Origin: Tenrec ecaudatus
Lineage: Eukaryota; Chordata; Mammalia; Afrosoricida; Tenrecidae
Direction: 5' to 3'
Assembly (NCBI RefSeq): GCF_050624435.1
Contig: NC_134539.1
Coordinates: 144,742,025-144,806,024 of the forward strand
DNA: 64,000 nucleotides
The position numbers were made by a program, and so were the translations under genes. The stretch's first letter is position 1; every line of letters begins with the position of its first letter. The notes under the pieces were generated by a model. It was not told the DNA's origin. It saw only the letters and a list, made by a program, of their open reading frames with translations, and searched no databases. Positions 32,898 through 44,010 of this stretch are shown in pieces.

Positions 32898-35800
32898 ATA
32901 TATAAATTTTTAAAGAAAACTTGATGATAGCCCTCTGATTATACCAAGTATTATAAAGTTCCTTTTCTTCCAGAGCAGATTTCTAAGTGAGGTTAATTAC
33001 TCACACACTGTCTTTCCATTTCTTTGTTCTTTATATCACTCTGAAGTTTCCTTTTTCTTGCCAGAAACATTTTTAAAAATTCACTTTTTAATTTCAGTGC
33101 TACTTGAGGTTTTCCTTTTTTTACCGTAGAGAATTATTTTTGGTGATTTAGCGTTGGTAAAGTAGAACATTCATGTCACCCCACCCCACTCCATCTAAAA
33201 AGGAGCTTCGTTCACATGTGAAGTGCCGACCCAGTTCACCAGGGAGGCTTGCTTTCCGGTGTGTTTCTGGAGGTGGCTCGGTGCTGTTCTGTGCCAACAG
33301 CGCTTTGTTTTGATTAATCAGTGGCTAATTATTGACCATTTAGAGGCAGCTGTTCCCCCCCCCCTTTTTTTTTCATCCCGAGACTCTCAAACAGGTTCAT
33401 ATACCTTGTAAACATCAGGCTGGTTTTCAGTTCAAAGAAGCGCAGAATAAGTGGAACAAGCAGAAGCCCCCTGTAGAGGCATTTACCTAAGTAAACCCGG
33501 CAGTCACAAAGGCCATTTATGAAAAACAGTTTCCTTTTTATGGAAGCATTGAAGTTGCTGAGAAAGCTTACTGTATCATCCACCTTTGGGATGATTAATA
33601 TACGCCGTTGCTTCTGTCCAGTGTGGTTGGTCTTACATGTGTAAGGCTTATCTCGCACGTGCATCCTGAGAGCAAAGCTGAGCATTAAGAACGTTCTGGA
33701 GCCACATTGACCCAAGGAGAGTCGGAGCGAGAAAGAGTACCCAGCTGGATGGCTACGTCATGACGATGGCCGTTAGGAAAGGGAGATTCAGTCCGTTACA
33801 AAGAGGCATCTGTTGTACTTGGCGTTGCTTCATGTCGGTGTGTGTTTAAAAAGGGAATCCCAGAAGTAAAATAGTTAACATGTATACTTACACACACACG
33901 TAATTACAAGGTATAAGAAAATGAAACAGACGGAAAGATGGGAATGAAAACATTTAGGGTGGCCGCTGGTGCTTACCTTCTAGCCCTTCAGAGGTAGTCG
34001 TTTGCCTTTTCGATTTACACTCTTGCCAGCACACTGTTCCCTTTACCATCCCATCGCTGCGCTGAGTGCCCTCCTGCATCTCCAAGTCAGTGTCTTTTTT
34101 CCCTCCCTCCTCCTGGCCATCTGAAGTTAGAAAAAAGCCAGATCATATTCTAATTATGATCTTGTTCAAACTATCACGTAATGGTACCCACCACATACCA
34201 GGATGTCATCCTGAAAGATGAGGTGGTGGGCCAGCCTTCAAAGGACTTCTCACAGCCCCCATCCGCTGGAGGTGGGACCTCGACTGAGATTTTCTCTTTT
34301 GAAGCCGCTAAATTCACACATCCTCCATTCACACCTGTTTAATTAGCAATTTGGAGGCCGTTATTACAGGGAGGGACTCTCATGGTTAGTATTCTGATTA
34401 AAAACCCACTTGGGAAATTGTATCATGCTATTACTTGAAGCTAGCACCTCAGTGGAAAGAGAACACTAACTTCTGGTTGAAAAGATGGACTTCCCAGGGA
34501 GCTCTGGGAAAAGGATTCACTCCTGTGAGCTTCTCCACCTCTTTGGAAGTGCAGCATGGCACAGAGGACTCTTGGCATAGAAATGCAAAACCCAGTTACC
34601 ATACAGCGGTGGTCTGAAGCCTCCGAAACCAGCGTGTCAGCCAAGCGCAGTGACCTCCACAGACTTACAGTCTGGGCAATCAGACCAGACTTTATTTGCA
34701 GTTTGTTCAGCAGAGATTTTATTTTGATACAAATAGTATGTTTTCTATAATTCTAGGAGTTCCTCAAACAATATTAGGGAGTTTTCTTGGAGGGGTCCTT
34801 GGGGGAGAACTCTTGCTACGTTCTTTGTTGACACCTCACGTGTGGGCCCTCTCTGTAGTTCGCGCATGAGTGGGTGACGGCCAGCCTGAGAACTCTGTAG
34901 AAGGGCACATCAGGGTTACCCTCAAAATCCATCTTTGGTTTTTGGGGGCATATTTTTCCCCATACAGATACTTTGCATACTGAGAAGCCAAGGCTAAGGG
35001 GTGGCAGGTTAGCAGTCACACTGAAGGTGTCTGTCCAAAAAGTGCCCCGGCTAAGAGTGACCAGTATAGAGTGGTCCCCACGATGGTGTGAGCTACAGAA
35101 TTCCCTGGAGGCTGTTGATTCTAGAGCCTGGGGCCTTGGACTACGCGGAGGACTCCCCAGGGTGGCTGGTGTAGAGAAAGCCTGTGATTTACATAACAGT
35201 CTCTAACTGCCAGGGGTGGATTGGCTGCCCCTCCCCTGCCCCCTTCTGTGTCTAAGATCTCTGGCCCTCCTCCTCCAGGTGAGGGGTCAGGAGCCTGTCA
35301 GCAGTAGTCTTTCTTCAGTGTGCCCAGGGAGGGAGGCACTAGGAGGAGTCTTCAGGCCCTTAAGCACGGTTGCAGTGACAGGAACATGGGAAACAACGGG
35401 TGTGTGTGTGAGAGTGAAAGTGATTTGCTTTTCTAATTGTGTGTTTCTCAGGTTTACAAGAAGGTTCTGGGTTTCTCTCTGCTGGGCCGGCAGGTGTTTG
35501 AGGGGGCCTCAAATGTCAGGCATGGCAGATCTGGTGGTCCCCGATTAACTTCGCTTCCTTTCAAATATATATTCGCAGGGGGGCTCTGCAAAGGCTGGTG
35601 GTGGGAAAGTTCTGTGTCCTTGTATCTGCTTGGGTGTCCACTCCCTCCTACCGCCCCCCACCACCACCACACAGGCCGTTTTGATACCACAGATGCACAC
35701 GTGTGGAACAAGAAACACCCTCTACAGTAATCTGTCTGACTGGCCTCTGGTGGTTTTCAGTGTGTGTAGTTGTCCCTGTTGCTAATATTCGCCTGGACAG

Positions 35801-36911
35801 CGGCTTGGGGGATCTTGGGCTCTGGTGTGGTGTGGGACTTAATGAAATGGCAGAGAGAAAAGAGATGATCTTGAACTTAGTAGAATATTGAATGGCCTAG
35901 ACGTTGGAGCAGATGCCAGGGCTGCTCTAGAGCGTAGATGCGCAGAGGTCCCTGCTTTTAGACGTGGCTTGGTGACCTTGGGTGGGATTGAATGGTGTGG
36001 AGCAGACAGGCCTTCATCCATCCCACCTTCCAACCCACTTCCATTCCTTCACCTTTTGCTTTGCACGCTGCCTGTGTCAGACCTCTTCCCCACCTCTCTC
36101 GGGAGGTAAGTGCTGCTTGTCCCGCCCAGTCTCCACGTGTCTGTTACACCTGAGGATGCTCTCCGCCTCCCCTCCCCCAGAGGAAGGGTCCTGCCACCCC
36201 ATGTGTGCGACAGTGTACTGTATCCGCTCTCTGGGCCAGCTGTCGGACGTCCGACTTGACTCCTAAAAATCCATGAAGGTACTTGTTAGCTACCTGAATC
36301 TGGTGACTAAAACACCTCTCTTTGAATTATCAGCGTCACGGGCTTGTGCATTTTGTTAAAGGGTCCTGTTATTGATGATACACGTTTTTGTTTTTTTGGT
36401 AATGCTTCAAAAATGTAGGTCTTACCGAAACTGGTTCAGCTAACTTCGTATGATGAGTTAATTAGCGAATTCCTATTGGGTGTTACTTTGAAAAGTCTAA
36501 GGGAGGCTACATAAATTAAAGTTGTGCTTTCCACCTCTTAAAAGTACCCGTTGTACAGCCTTCTCATTAAGCTTATGGAAAATTATGACAAAAATGATTG
36601 TTTTCCTTCTGGTTACTGATACCTCATCTGAGAGGTCCTAATAGCTAACGAGTATGTTCTTAAATAAAGATGCCTTTGTATCATCCAATGGCCCCGCAGC
36701 TACTCTGGGCTTGGGGGTTTTGTTTCATGTGCTTTCCACCACCCACCCCACCCCTTCGAAACTTACTTTTTCAATGATTTCAGCCACTTTGGTTTCGATT
36801 GAGGGTCTGCAGTTCCTACCGTGTGATCATTGTCTCAGTGAAGTTCTTTTGTTTTAAAAGATTCATGGTAACACAAAATGTATTTTACTGCTACAACTAA
36901 AATGTATTTAT

Positions 36912-36917
36912 AATAAA
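36912..36917 (+). terminator. HELZ: Candidate distal poly(A) signal of HELZ
   Basis: AATAAA, with cleavage expected near 36930 and a GT-rich downstream element at about 36933-36958. The best terminator context after the HELZ stop. Confidence 0.6.
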
Positions 36918-37056
36918 ATGCCTTTGTAATAATGTGGAGATCTGGTTCTTCTGTGTGGACCACAGCTCTCTGCTTCCTGTTAAGACCAAAGGCTCCGACA
37001 GAAATGAGCGTCACCCTTTGGTGCCAGCGTGCGATGGGTCCGAGGTCGATCCCAAA

Positions 37057-37248
37057 GGAGCCCTCGTGGTGGGGTGGGGTAGGCCCTGGACTGGGAAGCA
37101 CAGCGTCAGAGATCCAGACCACTAGCTGCTCCCCAGGAGGAAGGTGGACTGTATGTATGTATGTTCCCATGACACCCCGAGGAGCAATCCCTGCCTCTCT
37201 GACGGGTCACTCAGAATCCTAATCGGAGGTGGCAATGGGCTGGGTTTC
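37057..37248 (+). mobile_element. AfroSINE
   Basis: 'aaaggagccctcgtggtgggg', 'gctgctccccaggaggaaggtgg', 'aatcggaggtggcaatgggctgggttt': diverged full-length copy, the first repeat after the HELZ transcript end. Confidence 0.75.
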
Positions 37249-37358
37249 GGTTGAGGTAAAATTAGCCAGTGTAACTGAGAACTCAGTATTATATTCATTT
37301 ATAAAGTTGTCACTTTAGTTTTTAGAGAGTTGTGAAGGGACTGAAAGCATTGAGACAA

Positions 37359-37568
37359 GGGGAGGCCTGCTGGCCTAGTGGTTTACATGTTGGGCTGCTG
37401 ACCTCACGGCCAGCGGTGGGAAACCACCAGCCAGCCACTCCGGAGGGGGAGGAGGCTACTGCTCCTGTGAAGAGTCACGGTCTCGGAAACCCACAGGGGC
37501 ACTCTGCCCTGTCCTGTAGGGTCGCTGCAAGTCGGAATTGACTCGATGACAGTGAGCTTGGTTTTTGA
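37359..37568 (+). mobile_element. AfroSINE
   Basis: 'ggaggcctgctggcctagtggtttacatgttgggctgctgacctcacggccagcggtgggaaaccaccagcc', 'gagtcacggtctcggaaacccacaggggcac', 'gtaggtcgctgcaagtcggaattgactcgatgacagtgagc'-type end. Complete. Confidence 0.9.
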
Positions 37569-38548
37569 AGCCTTAAAGTGTTGCCTGAGTTTCAGGATCA
37601 TTAGGCAATGAGAATGGACCCCGAGCTAAGAAATCTTTTAAAAGACTACCCCTCACTCTTAGCAAGCCGTTTACTTACTGCGGGACCTGTCTGGCCCAGA
37701 ATTTATCTCAGAACGCATAAGACCTAGCACATACCAGTATATTACCTGGGCCTGACAACACAGTGCACAATGCTGGGTGACAGGCATTAATTCAACTACT
37801 AGAATTTTTTTTTTAATGCTGGCAGTGCACAAACTGGTGCCCAGTCAGAGTCCTGTTCTTGTTAGGGAAATCATACTTTGCACCCGCCACAGTGCATTGA
37901 AAAGCAGTGACAGGTCACAGGACGCCGAGCATCCTGATTCTCCATGCGTACCATCCCACTAGCGTGGTGCCACCAGGCCAGCTTGAATGCACATCTGGGT
38001 GCAAGTGCGGCACGTGAGCAGGGGAGGCCATCAGGCGTGTGCGGGGATAAGCTGCGAGTCCTTTCACACGGGGAATCTGGCTTCGGAACGAGACAGCTGG
38101 CTGCAGTGCTGGCTTTGAGTTAATGGCTAAGACACAAACCTGAGGTTTGCATGCGTTTCCTTGCGTAGAAGCCAAAGCCCGGCTGGCTCCACCATCCTCT
38201 GGCTCCCAGGCACTGTCCGTGGGGCCTGGCGGGTTTTTCCCAAGAATGGTGCTAGTGGAAGGGTGAGTGCCCAGCATTCACTGATAAAGCCATCTCTGCC
38301 TTTGCTCAAACCGACCAGGGGGCAGGACCTGAGCGTGAAGATGGAGAACGAGGTGAGTGCAGGAGCACCGGGCCGGAGCCTTGTCTACACTGACCTGGCT
38401 GAACCCGGACCTCCAGAGACCCCTGTGTTTGCTGGTCACCTGCCCCAAAGCCCCTGCTTCCAGTTGATGTTGCCCCTTGCCCTCCATAGTACCGTCCAAC
38501 AAGTGCATTCCCACTCAGATGGGACCTTTGCTTTAAGACTTGATGGTC

Positions 38549-38716
38549 AGGAGCCCTGATGACACCAGGGTGAGCAAGGGACTGGGCATCTCAAGGTTGG
38601 TGGTTTGAATCCTCAGACCGCTCTTCACGAGGAAGGTGGGGCTGTCATCTGTTGACCTGGGAAACCCTATAAAAGGGTTGCTAGGGGTTGCAATCTACCC
38701 AGTGGCATTGCCTCCC
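38549..38716 (+). mobile_element. AfroSINE
   Basis: 'caggagccctgatgacaccagggtgagc', 'aaggttggtggtttgaatcc', 'ctgggaaaccctataaaagggttgctaggggttgcaatctacccagtggcattg'. Confidence 0.8.
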
Positions 38717-38944
38717 AGTTGATCCTACCACCTGCCACCAGCCAGAGGTACCTGATGGGAACAGGCCTGAACTGGCCACCCTTCCCAACTGACCTTCCAG
38801 GCACCCCAGGGATTGTTCCCAAGCACTACACCCCAGGCTACCCCAGACCTCTCACCATCCACTCTCTGACTTTTCCCTAAGCACTTTTGCACACAGCCCC
38901 CTGGCCAACTTGGGGTGGGGTGGGGGCTCTGCTTATTATTGGCA

Positions 38945-39085
38945 ATCAGGGTGGCGCAGATGGCTACGTGGTCGGAATGCATACTAGGAAGAAAGGTCTG
39001 GCCATCTGCTTCCCAAAGGTGCCCTTCTGCTCAGAAACACAAGGGGCCCCCACGAGTCGGCATGGGCCCCATGGACTTGGTGGTA
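38945..39085 (+). mobile_element. Diverged SINE, probably afrotherian
   Basis: 'atcagggtggcgcagatggctacgtggtcggaatgc', 'actaggaagaaaggtctggccatctgcttccc', 'cacgagtcggcatgggccccatggacttggtggtaac' combine features of the tRNA-Gly-type and AfroSINE tails. Confidence 0.55.
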
Positions 39086-39340
39086 ACGTTTCCTTTCTGA
39101 CTTGGTTTTTCCTTAGTGTCTAACCCGCTGCTAACAAGGCTGAATCTTCCTCTCACAAGGCTAAATGGAGTTTCTGAGACCGCAAGTCCATCGGGGAGCA
39201 GAAAGCCCCGTTTTCCCCCATGCCTGTCCCCAGAGCTGCCAGAAATCTCTTCGTATGTCAAACCCTATGTAAATCCTTCCCGGGTGGGACTGGGCCCCTT
39301 CCCCCTGAGCCTGCAATTAAACCTAGAACCTCCATTACTA

Positions 39341-39490
39341 AGGAGGCCTGGTGGCACAGTGGTTAAGCACTCACTAACCTCAAAAGGGTTGGAACCCACT
39401 AGGTGCCCACGGGAGACTGGCTGCAACAGTCCACCCCATAATAACCTGGTCTCCAGGACGCAAGGGGGCAGGGTCGCCGTGACTCAGATT
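39341..39490 (+). mobile_element. AfroSINE, partial
   Basis: 'aaggaggcctggtggcacagtggttaagcactcactaacctcaaaagggttggaaccc', then a degraded middle. A separate tail piece ('cccacgggcagttctaccctgtcctgag') is at 39592-39620. Confidence 0.75.
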
Positions 39491-40889
39491 CTATTCAAAG
39501 GCCATGATTGGGGTTTTTATTAAACCTCCAGTCATGCATTTATGGTGGCATGTGGGTCACATAAGGTCACTGGCCTCTTCTGTGTCATAAACCCACGGGC
39601 AGTTCTACCCTGTCCTGAGTGACAAACCCCTGCTGGGCTGAGGGCAGCGTGCTTGAGAAAAGGAGTGAGGTAGACTCTGCCGGCATCCTTTCCAGATGAC
39701 AACCCTTGGCCAGAGTGCTGGGCGGTGGAGAGGGAGCAGGGAGGTGTGTGCCTGAGGAGGAGGTGGAGGAGCAGGAGGAAACTGTCTCCTGCAGTGACGT
39801 CCGCCCACCCCACAGGGTGCCTCCAGGGAGCGGGTGACAAAGGTTGGCATTCAGAGGATTCAGTGTGTTGCCAGGCATCATTGGGAGCGTGACAGCCTCA
39901 CCATGGTGACGTCAATTTTGACTGAGGCTGCCTACTGCCTTCACATCCCCTGGTCCGTGGGCATCCATCGCCTGCCGTGCAGAGGCTGGGTGAGTGGGGA
40001 AATTCCCCTTTGTCTGAAGCGCTGGTGAATTTCAAATCCGCAGAGGGAGGCAATTAGGTGGCATAGAAATTGCAGCTTGCGCAGTCATCAATGGTGTTAG
40101 CCCCCTCTTAGCTCGTTAAAATGGATGCTCTGCCAATTGATGCCGACCCCTCTCTCAGGAAGCTGTGTGGCCGCTCATCCCCCAACCACGTGATGTGCAG
40201 AATGGCCGGTCCTGGGAGGTGGGTGTGGTCGGCCATTCACCTGCCCACAGGGTCTCTGGGCAGCCCTCCCTCTTGGCTCTCGTCCTAGGCAACCCCACCC
40301 GCAAGGGAACCAGAGGAGAATGAGGTGGTTCTAAACCTGCAGAGGCCTCTCACGAGACAAGGGTCCCTAGGTAGGGTTTAGGATCTGCTGCTTTTTGATC
40401 CCACGGCAACCCTCGGTGTGCAATGACTCCCTAGGATCTACAGGGCTGTGATCTCCCGGAAGTAGACCGCCAGGCCTTTCTTCTGAGGGGCCTCGGGGTG
40501 ACTTCCAACCGCAAGATTTTGGTGCGCATTACAACGCTACACTGTTGGCATAGCCCAGAAACCCCGCAGAAGGCAGAGGACAAGCCTGCAGTCAAGACGG
40601 AAGCCACCAGAGTAGGTTGTTGTCGTTGCTTCTGGTTCTCCAGCCTACCGCGCCACCGTTCAGTCACACCAAGCTGTGTCACACGACTGCTGCCACGATC
40701 AGTTTGAGAACGTTTCCTTTCTTCGTGAGCTTGGCGGCAAGCCCCACCACATCACCGCCCTCTTCCCTCTCCCTCATGACCCTCTTCCCTGCCCTCCCTG
40801 CCCCGTCCTCCAGGGGCGCGTGCTGTCTCTCGTCGCACGCGGCCGAAGGTTCTGAGGAGTGTCTTGTTGATGCTATCGCTCACCTTATA
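39491..40889. other. Intergenic, mostly unrecognised
   Basis: Contains a perfect CRE-type palindrome TGACGTCA at 39907-39914 within a stretch (39880-40130) that shows no repeat text. This could be regulatory, with no further support. Confidence 0.35.
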
Positions 40890-40950
40890 AACCCACCACC
40901 AGAGAGTGGATTCTGACTCTGAGAAACCCTGCATAGGGCAGGCTGGACCG
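40890..40950 (-). mobile_element. AfroSINE fragment, reverse
   Basis: 'aacccaccaccagagagtggattctgactctgagaaaccctgcatagggcagg': about 60 bp of the 3' part in reverse. Confidence 0.55.
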
Positions 40951-40988
40951 GCTCCCTCATCTTCCGGCCGGTCTATTGTCTGGTTGCC

Positions 40989-41192
40989 AGGAGCCCTGGT
41001 GGTGCAGTGCCTTTGCCCTGGGCTGCTAGCCTCAAGGTCAGCAGTTCAGGACTACCAGCCAATCCCCGGGTAAAAGAGGCGGCTTTCTCCTCCTGCAGAG
41101 AGTTAGAGTCTCTGAAACTCACGGTGGCAGTTCTACCCTGCCCTTGAGGGTCAGCAAGGAGTCAGAAGTGACTCCATGGCAGTGAGTTTAGT
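40989..41192 (+). mobile_element. AfroSINE
   Basis: 'caggagccctggtggtgcagtgcctttgccctgggctgctagcctcaaggtcagcagttcagg', 'agagagttagagtctctgaaactcacggtggcagttctaccctgcccttgagggtcagcaaggagtcagaagtgactccatggcagtgagtttag'. Complete. Confidence 0.92.
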
Positions 41193-41199
41193 TGTATTG

Positions 41200-41665
41200 T
41201 TTGGCTGAAAATTGAGTCACACATGGATCGCAGGCTCGAGGGGTGGCTGGCGGCTCTAGTCTTGGGGTCAGATTGGCCCGCCTGGTCTTTTATAGGACGG
41301 GGAGCTTTGTCCCCCAGGCCCAACCACTCTATCTGGGCTCTTCTACTGTGAGTCCTCTGAGAGCTTCAGCCCGGGTAGCTGGGCACCATCGAGGCTGGAG
41401 GTCCTGCCGTCCCTTAGCCCTTTAGCTGACTTGTTTCCATGTGTTTTTGATCCCCCTTACCCTTCTTTGCTCTGGACAGGGAGAGACCAAGAGTTGAACC
41501 TTAGATGACCCTGAACAAGCTTTTAAGACTCCGCTTGCTTAGCCAGCAGAGTAGGAGGCAGAACCTTGTCTTTGTGGACAAAGTTATGCCGGTTGACCTT
41601 GATGTCCCCTGAGACGCTGGCCCTGAGAGAGGCTCACCTTGGTCAATCACGTCTGCTCCAGAGGA
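41200..41665 (-). mobile_element. L1 3' UTR-like fragment, reverse
   Basis: 'ggtagctgggcaccatcgaggctgg', 'agagaccaagagttgaaccttagatgaccctgaacaagcttttaagactcc', 'aaagttatgccggttgaccttgatgtcccctgagac' are shared with 19463-19739 and 49440-50050. Confidence 0.55.
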
Positions 41666-42439
41666 GACCCTCTGCGAGGTGAGGCGTGATCCCTAGTCCC
41701 TGAACAGGAGGGGAAAGAAACCGTTTTTAACATGTTTTGATGGAATGTAATTAAAGTTGGTTTGGAACCTTGCGGCAACACACTCCTGGAAATCTGTCTG
41801 CTCTTCAAGGCTGTCAGCTGATGTGCTCCAGCCTGGAAAACCACGGCATCTGGGGACCCCGTAGCCTGCGCTCGACTGCAGCGAGACAGCCGGCTCTGTC
41901 TGATCATCTCCGACACGCTGCTCCGTCGGCAGACACCTGGGGCCCGGCGCAGGCTGGCCTGCCTTCCAGGTGGCCAGAGGCCTTCCTGATTCGTTTTGTG
42001 GTGTCTCAGCAGCCTTATCTGGGTGACAGCACCGCCTCAGTGCGCAGGGTGCTGCTCAGAGGCACTCCTAGAAGGAGTGGCACGGGGGAGGGTCTTGCTG
42101 GCACAATGACAGAGAACTTGGGAGTCTTGCCTGCAAAGAGCCCTCCCTCACCCAGCACTCCACAGAGGCCGGAGGCCCGTTCACTATAACCGCAGGGGGT
42201 GTGCTCCAGGACCCTAAGCACAGAGCGTCCTGGGGACCAAGAGGAGCAAACTGCAAACAAGTATTTTGCACTGCAAAATTGTCACTGCCACATGATGTCT
42301 CAGGAGACAGAGAAGGCTTTCTGATCAACTTATGCAGGTGGCCCTCCCCTGTCTTCTAGGTACTGTGAGTTGGAATCACCTCCACTGCAGTGAGTTTGGT
42401 TTTAGGGTTTTGGGCGTCTGGAGTGGGCCCTACAGGAGG

Positions 42440-43300
42440 AGTCGGTATCCGTGCCCTCATATACCCCCAAGAAACCTGCCCAGAGCCACCATAGTACTTA
42501 CACTCTATGTAAACACGCTCCATGGGTGACACAGCCCACAAAGGCCGTGTTCCACCTGGGACTTTGCCGAGTAGCCCCTGAGGTCTTGGAAGTGGCTGAG
42601 CGTCCATCAAGATGGGACTCTTGGTTGTTCTCTGTCCGGAGCAAAGACAATTGAAGAAAGTCAAAGGCACAAGGAAGCAAGTAGTCCAAAGACTAACGAA
42701 CCACCCAGACTCTGGAGCCCCCCCGGAGCATCTAGAAGAGCGAGCTGGTGCCCAGCCACCCCTGCCGGCCATGCCGGGAGGGAGCGCCATCAGAGGTCCC
42801 GGAGAAAGTGGGAGGAAAATGTAGATAAATACGAAAAGGCATATAAAAGCCAAGGCTTACTGGTCTGATCAAGACAGGTGGAACCCTTCAACCGAGACTC
42901 TCAGCCACCCTTCAAGACGAGAACCGAACTCACCCCCACGGGGACAACGTTGAGGCAAACAGTAGACTCCCCAAGGGGCGTGAACAAGAACGCCAGTGAC
43001 CTTTGTGTTCCTTTGAACAGTTGACCATGGAGAGATGGCGCGGGGGGCGGGGGGCGGGGGGGCTGCCCAAGCCCACGGATAACGCTCAAAGATACGGCAG
43101 GCCAAGGGGAGGATGAACGGGGACCAGGAAGACTGGGCAGAAATGGGAAGAGGGATGGCTGTTCCAGGGTGGGGACTGCCACTAAGGTCACACATGAAAA
43201 GATGGATGGACACCCCCTTGCTCGGGAAACTGGCACCCAAATCACAAGAAGGAATGTAGGAACGTACAAGATAAAATCGGAACAGCGGATCTCTCAGAGC
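42440..43300 (+). mobile_element. L1 3' UTR-like region, forward
   Basis: 'ggctgagcgtccatcaag', 'aagtagtccaaagactaacgaaccacccagactctggagcc', 'gagcgagctggtgcccagccacccctgccggcc', 'ggagaaagtgggaggaaaatgtagataaatacg', 'cttactggtctgatcaagacaggtgg' resemble the + strand of the L1 3' UTR seen reversed at 41200 and 49440. A pure G/C tract (43038-43062) lies inside. Family name uncertain. Confidence 0.55.
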
Positions 43301-43320
43301 AAGAACTGAAGAATCAGTTG

Positions 43321-43470
43321 CAAGTCGGGTCGTTCACTGCAAGGTCAGCAGTTTGAAACCCCGGCCCTTCCAAGGGAAAGAGATGCTAGAGTCTGTCGGA
43401 CACGTGCAGGGGCAGTTCTACCCTGTCCTAGAGGGCTGCTATGAGTCGGCATTGACGTCATGACACCGAG
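43321..43470 (+). mobile_element. AfroSINE, 5' truncated
   Basis: 'cactgcaaggtcagcagtttgaaaccccggcc', 'cacgtgcaggggcagttctaccctgtcctagagggctgctatgagtcggcattgacgtcatgacaccgag'. Confidence 0.88.
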
Positions 43471-43520
43471 ATGCTAGCCTGCTGCCTAGCAGGGGTTATG
43501 TCCCATCATGACTGCTATCA

Positions 43521-43695
43521 GGAGCCCTGTGGGTGCACGGTTACGGCCTTGACACCCAACCACAATGTCTGGGGCTCCAGTGGCCCAGTGCCTAGCAGGA
43601 GAAAGACTGAGAACCTCAGAAATGGGACGGACAGCTCTGCTCTGTCTGGACGGTTGCTGTGAGTCAGAGCTGATTCACGAGGACACAGCAGCCAC
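43521..43695 (+). mobile_element. AfroSINE
   Basis: 'caggagccctgtgggtgcacggttacggcc', 'gcaggagaaagactgagaacctcagaaatgggacgg', 'ggttgctgtgagtcagagctgattcacgaggacacagc'. It follows the previous SINE within 50 bp. Confidence 0.75.
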
Positions 43696-43924
43696 CATGA
43701 CCTCCCACAGTTGGATTTTTACAGGGTGTCACTCATTTCCTGATGTGTATCTGACATCGCCTGTATCAACAGCTTGGAGGACAGCAGGATGGAGCCCAAG
43801 GACCCGCAGCCCAGAGATGTTGGACAGTTGACCTCAGCCCAACACACAGAGCATGTGGCTCCAGGTGAGAGCCGCCCAGGGGAGCATTTGGCCTGAGACG
43901 CTCTGTGGTTAGTCCTCATCAACT

Positions 43925-44010
43925 GCAGTGAGTACTGGGCTAATGGCAGTGGGTACTGTGTTGATGGTAGTGGGTACTGGGTTGGGTGGCAGAGGGTATG
44001 GGTTGAGTAG
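43925..44010 (+). repeat. 21-bp tandem repeat, about four units
   Basis: Unit of the type gcagtgggtactgtgttgatg, with the last units degenerate. Unit length is divisible by 3, but no coding frame is implied. Confidence 0.7.

Larger units (their letters stand above)
29319..36930 (+). other. HELZ: Probable long HELZ 3' UTR
   Basis: After the stop, AT-rich sequence continues with AATAAA at 29538-29543 and 29804-29809 (candidate proximal sites). A strong distal site follows: AATAAA at 36912-36917 in 'atgtatttataataaaatgcctttgtaataatg', then a GT-rich downstream element ('tgtggagatctggttcttctgtgtgg'). AfroSINE density is low up to 36.9 kb and jumps right after it, as expected at a transcript end. 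I recall the human HELZ mRNA having a 3' UTR of several kilobases. Contains one AfroSINE, two mariner-like miniature elements and a Pumilio-type TGTAAATA at 32619-32626. Continuity of the transcript is inferred. Confidence 0.6.

Noticed and set aside
42356-42853. 165-codon - frame
   Set aside because: Antisense to an L1 3' UTR-like region; no domain or homologue recognised.
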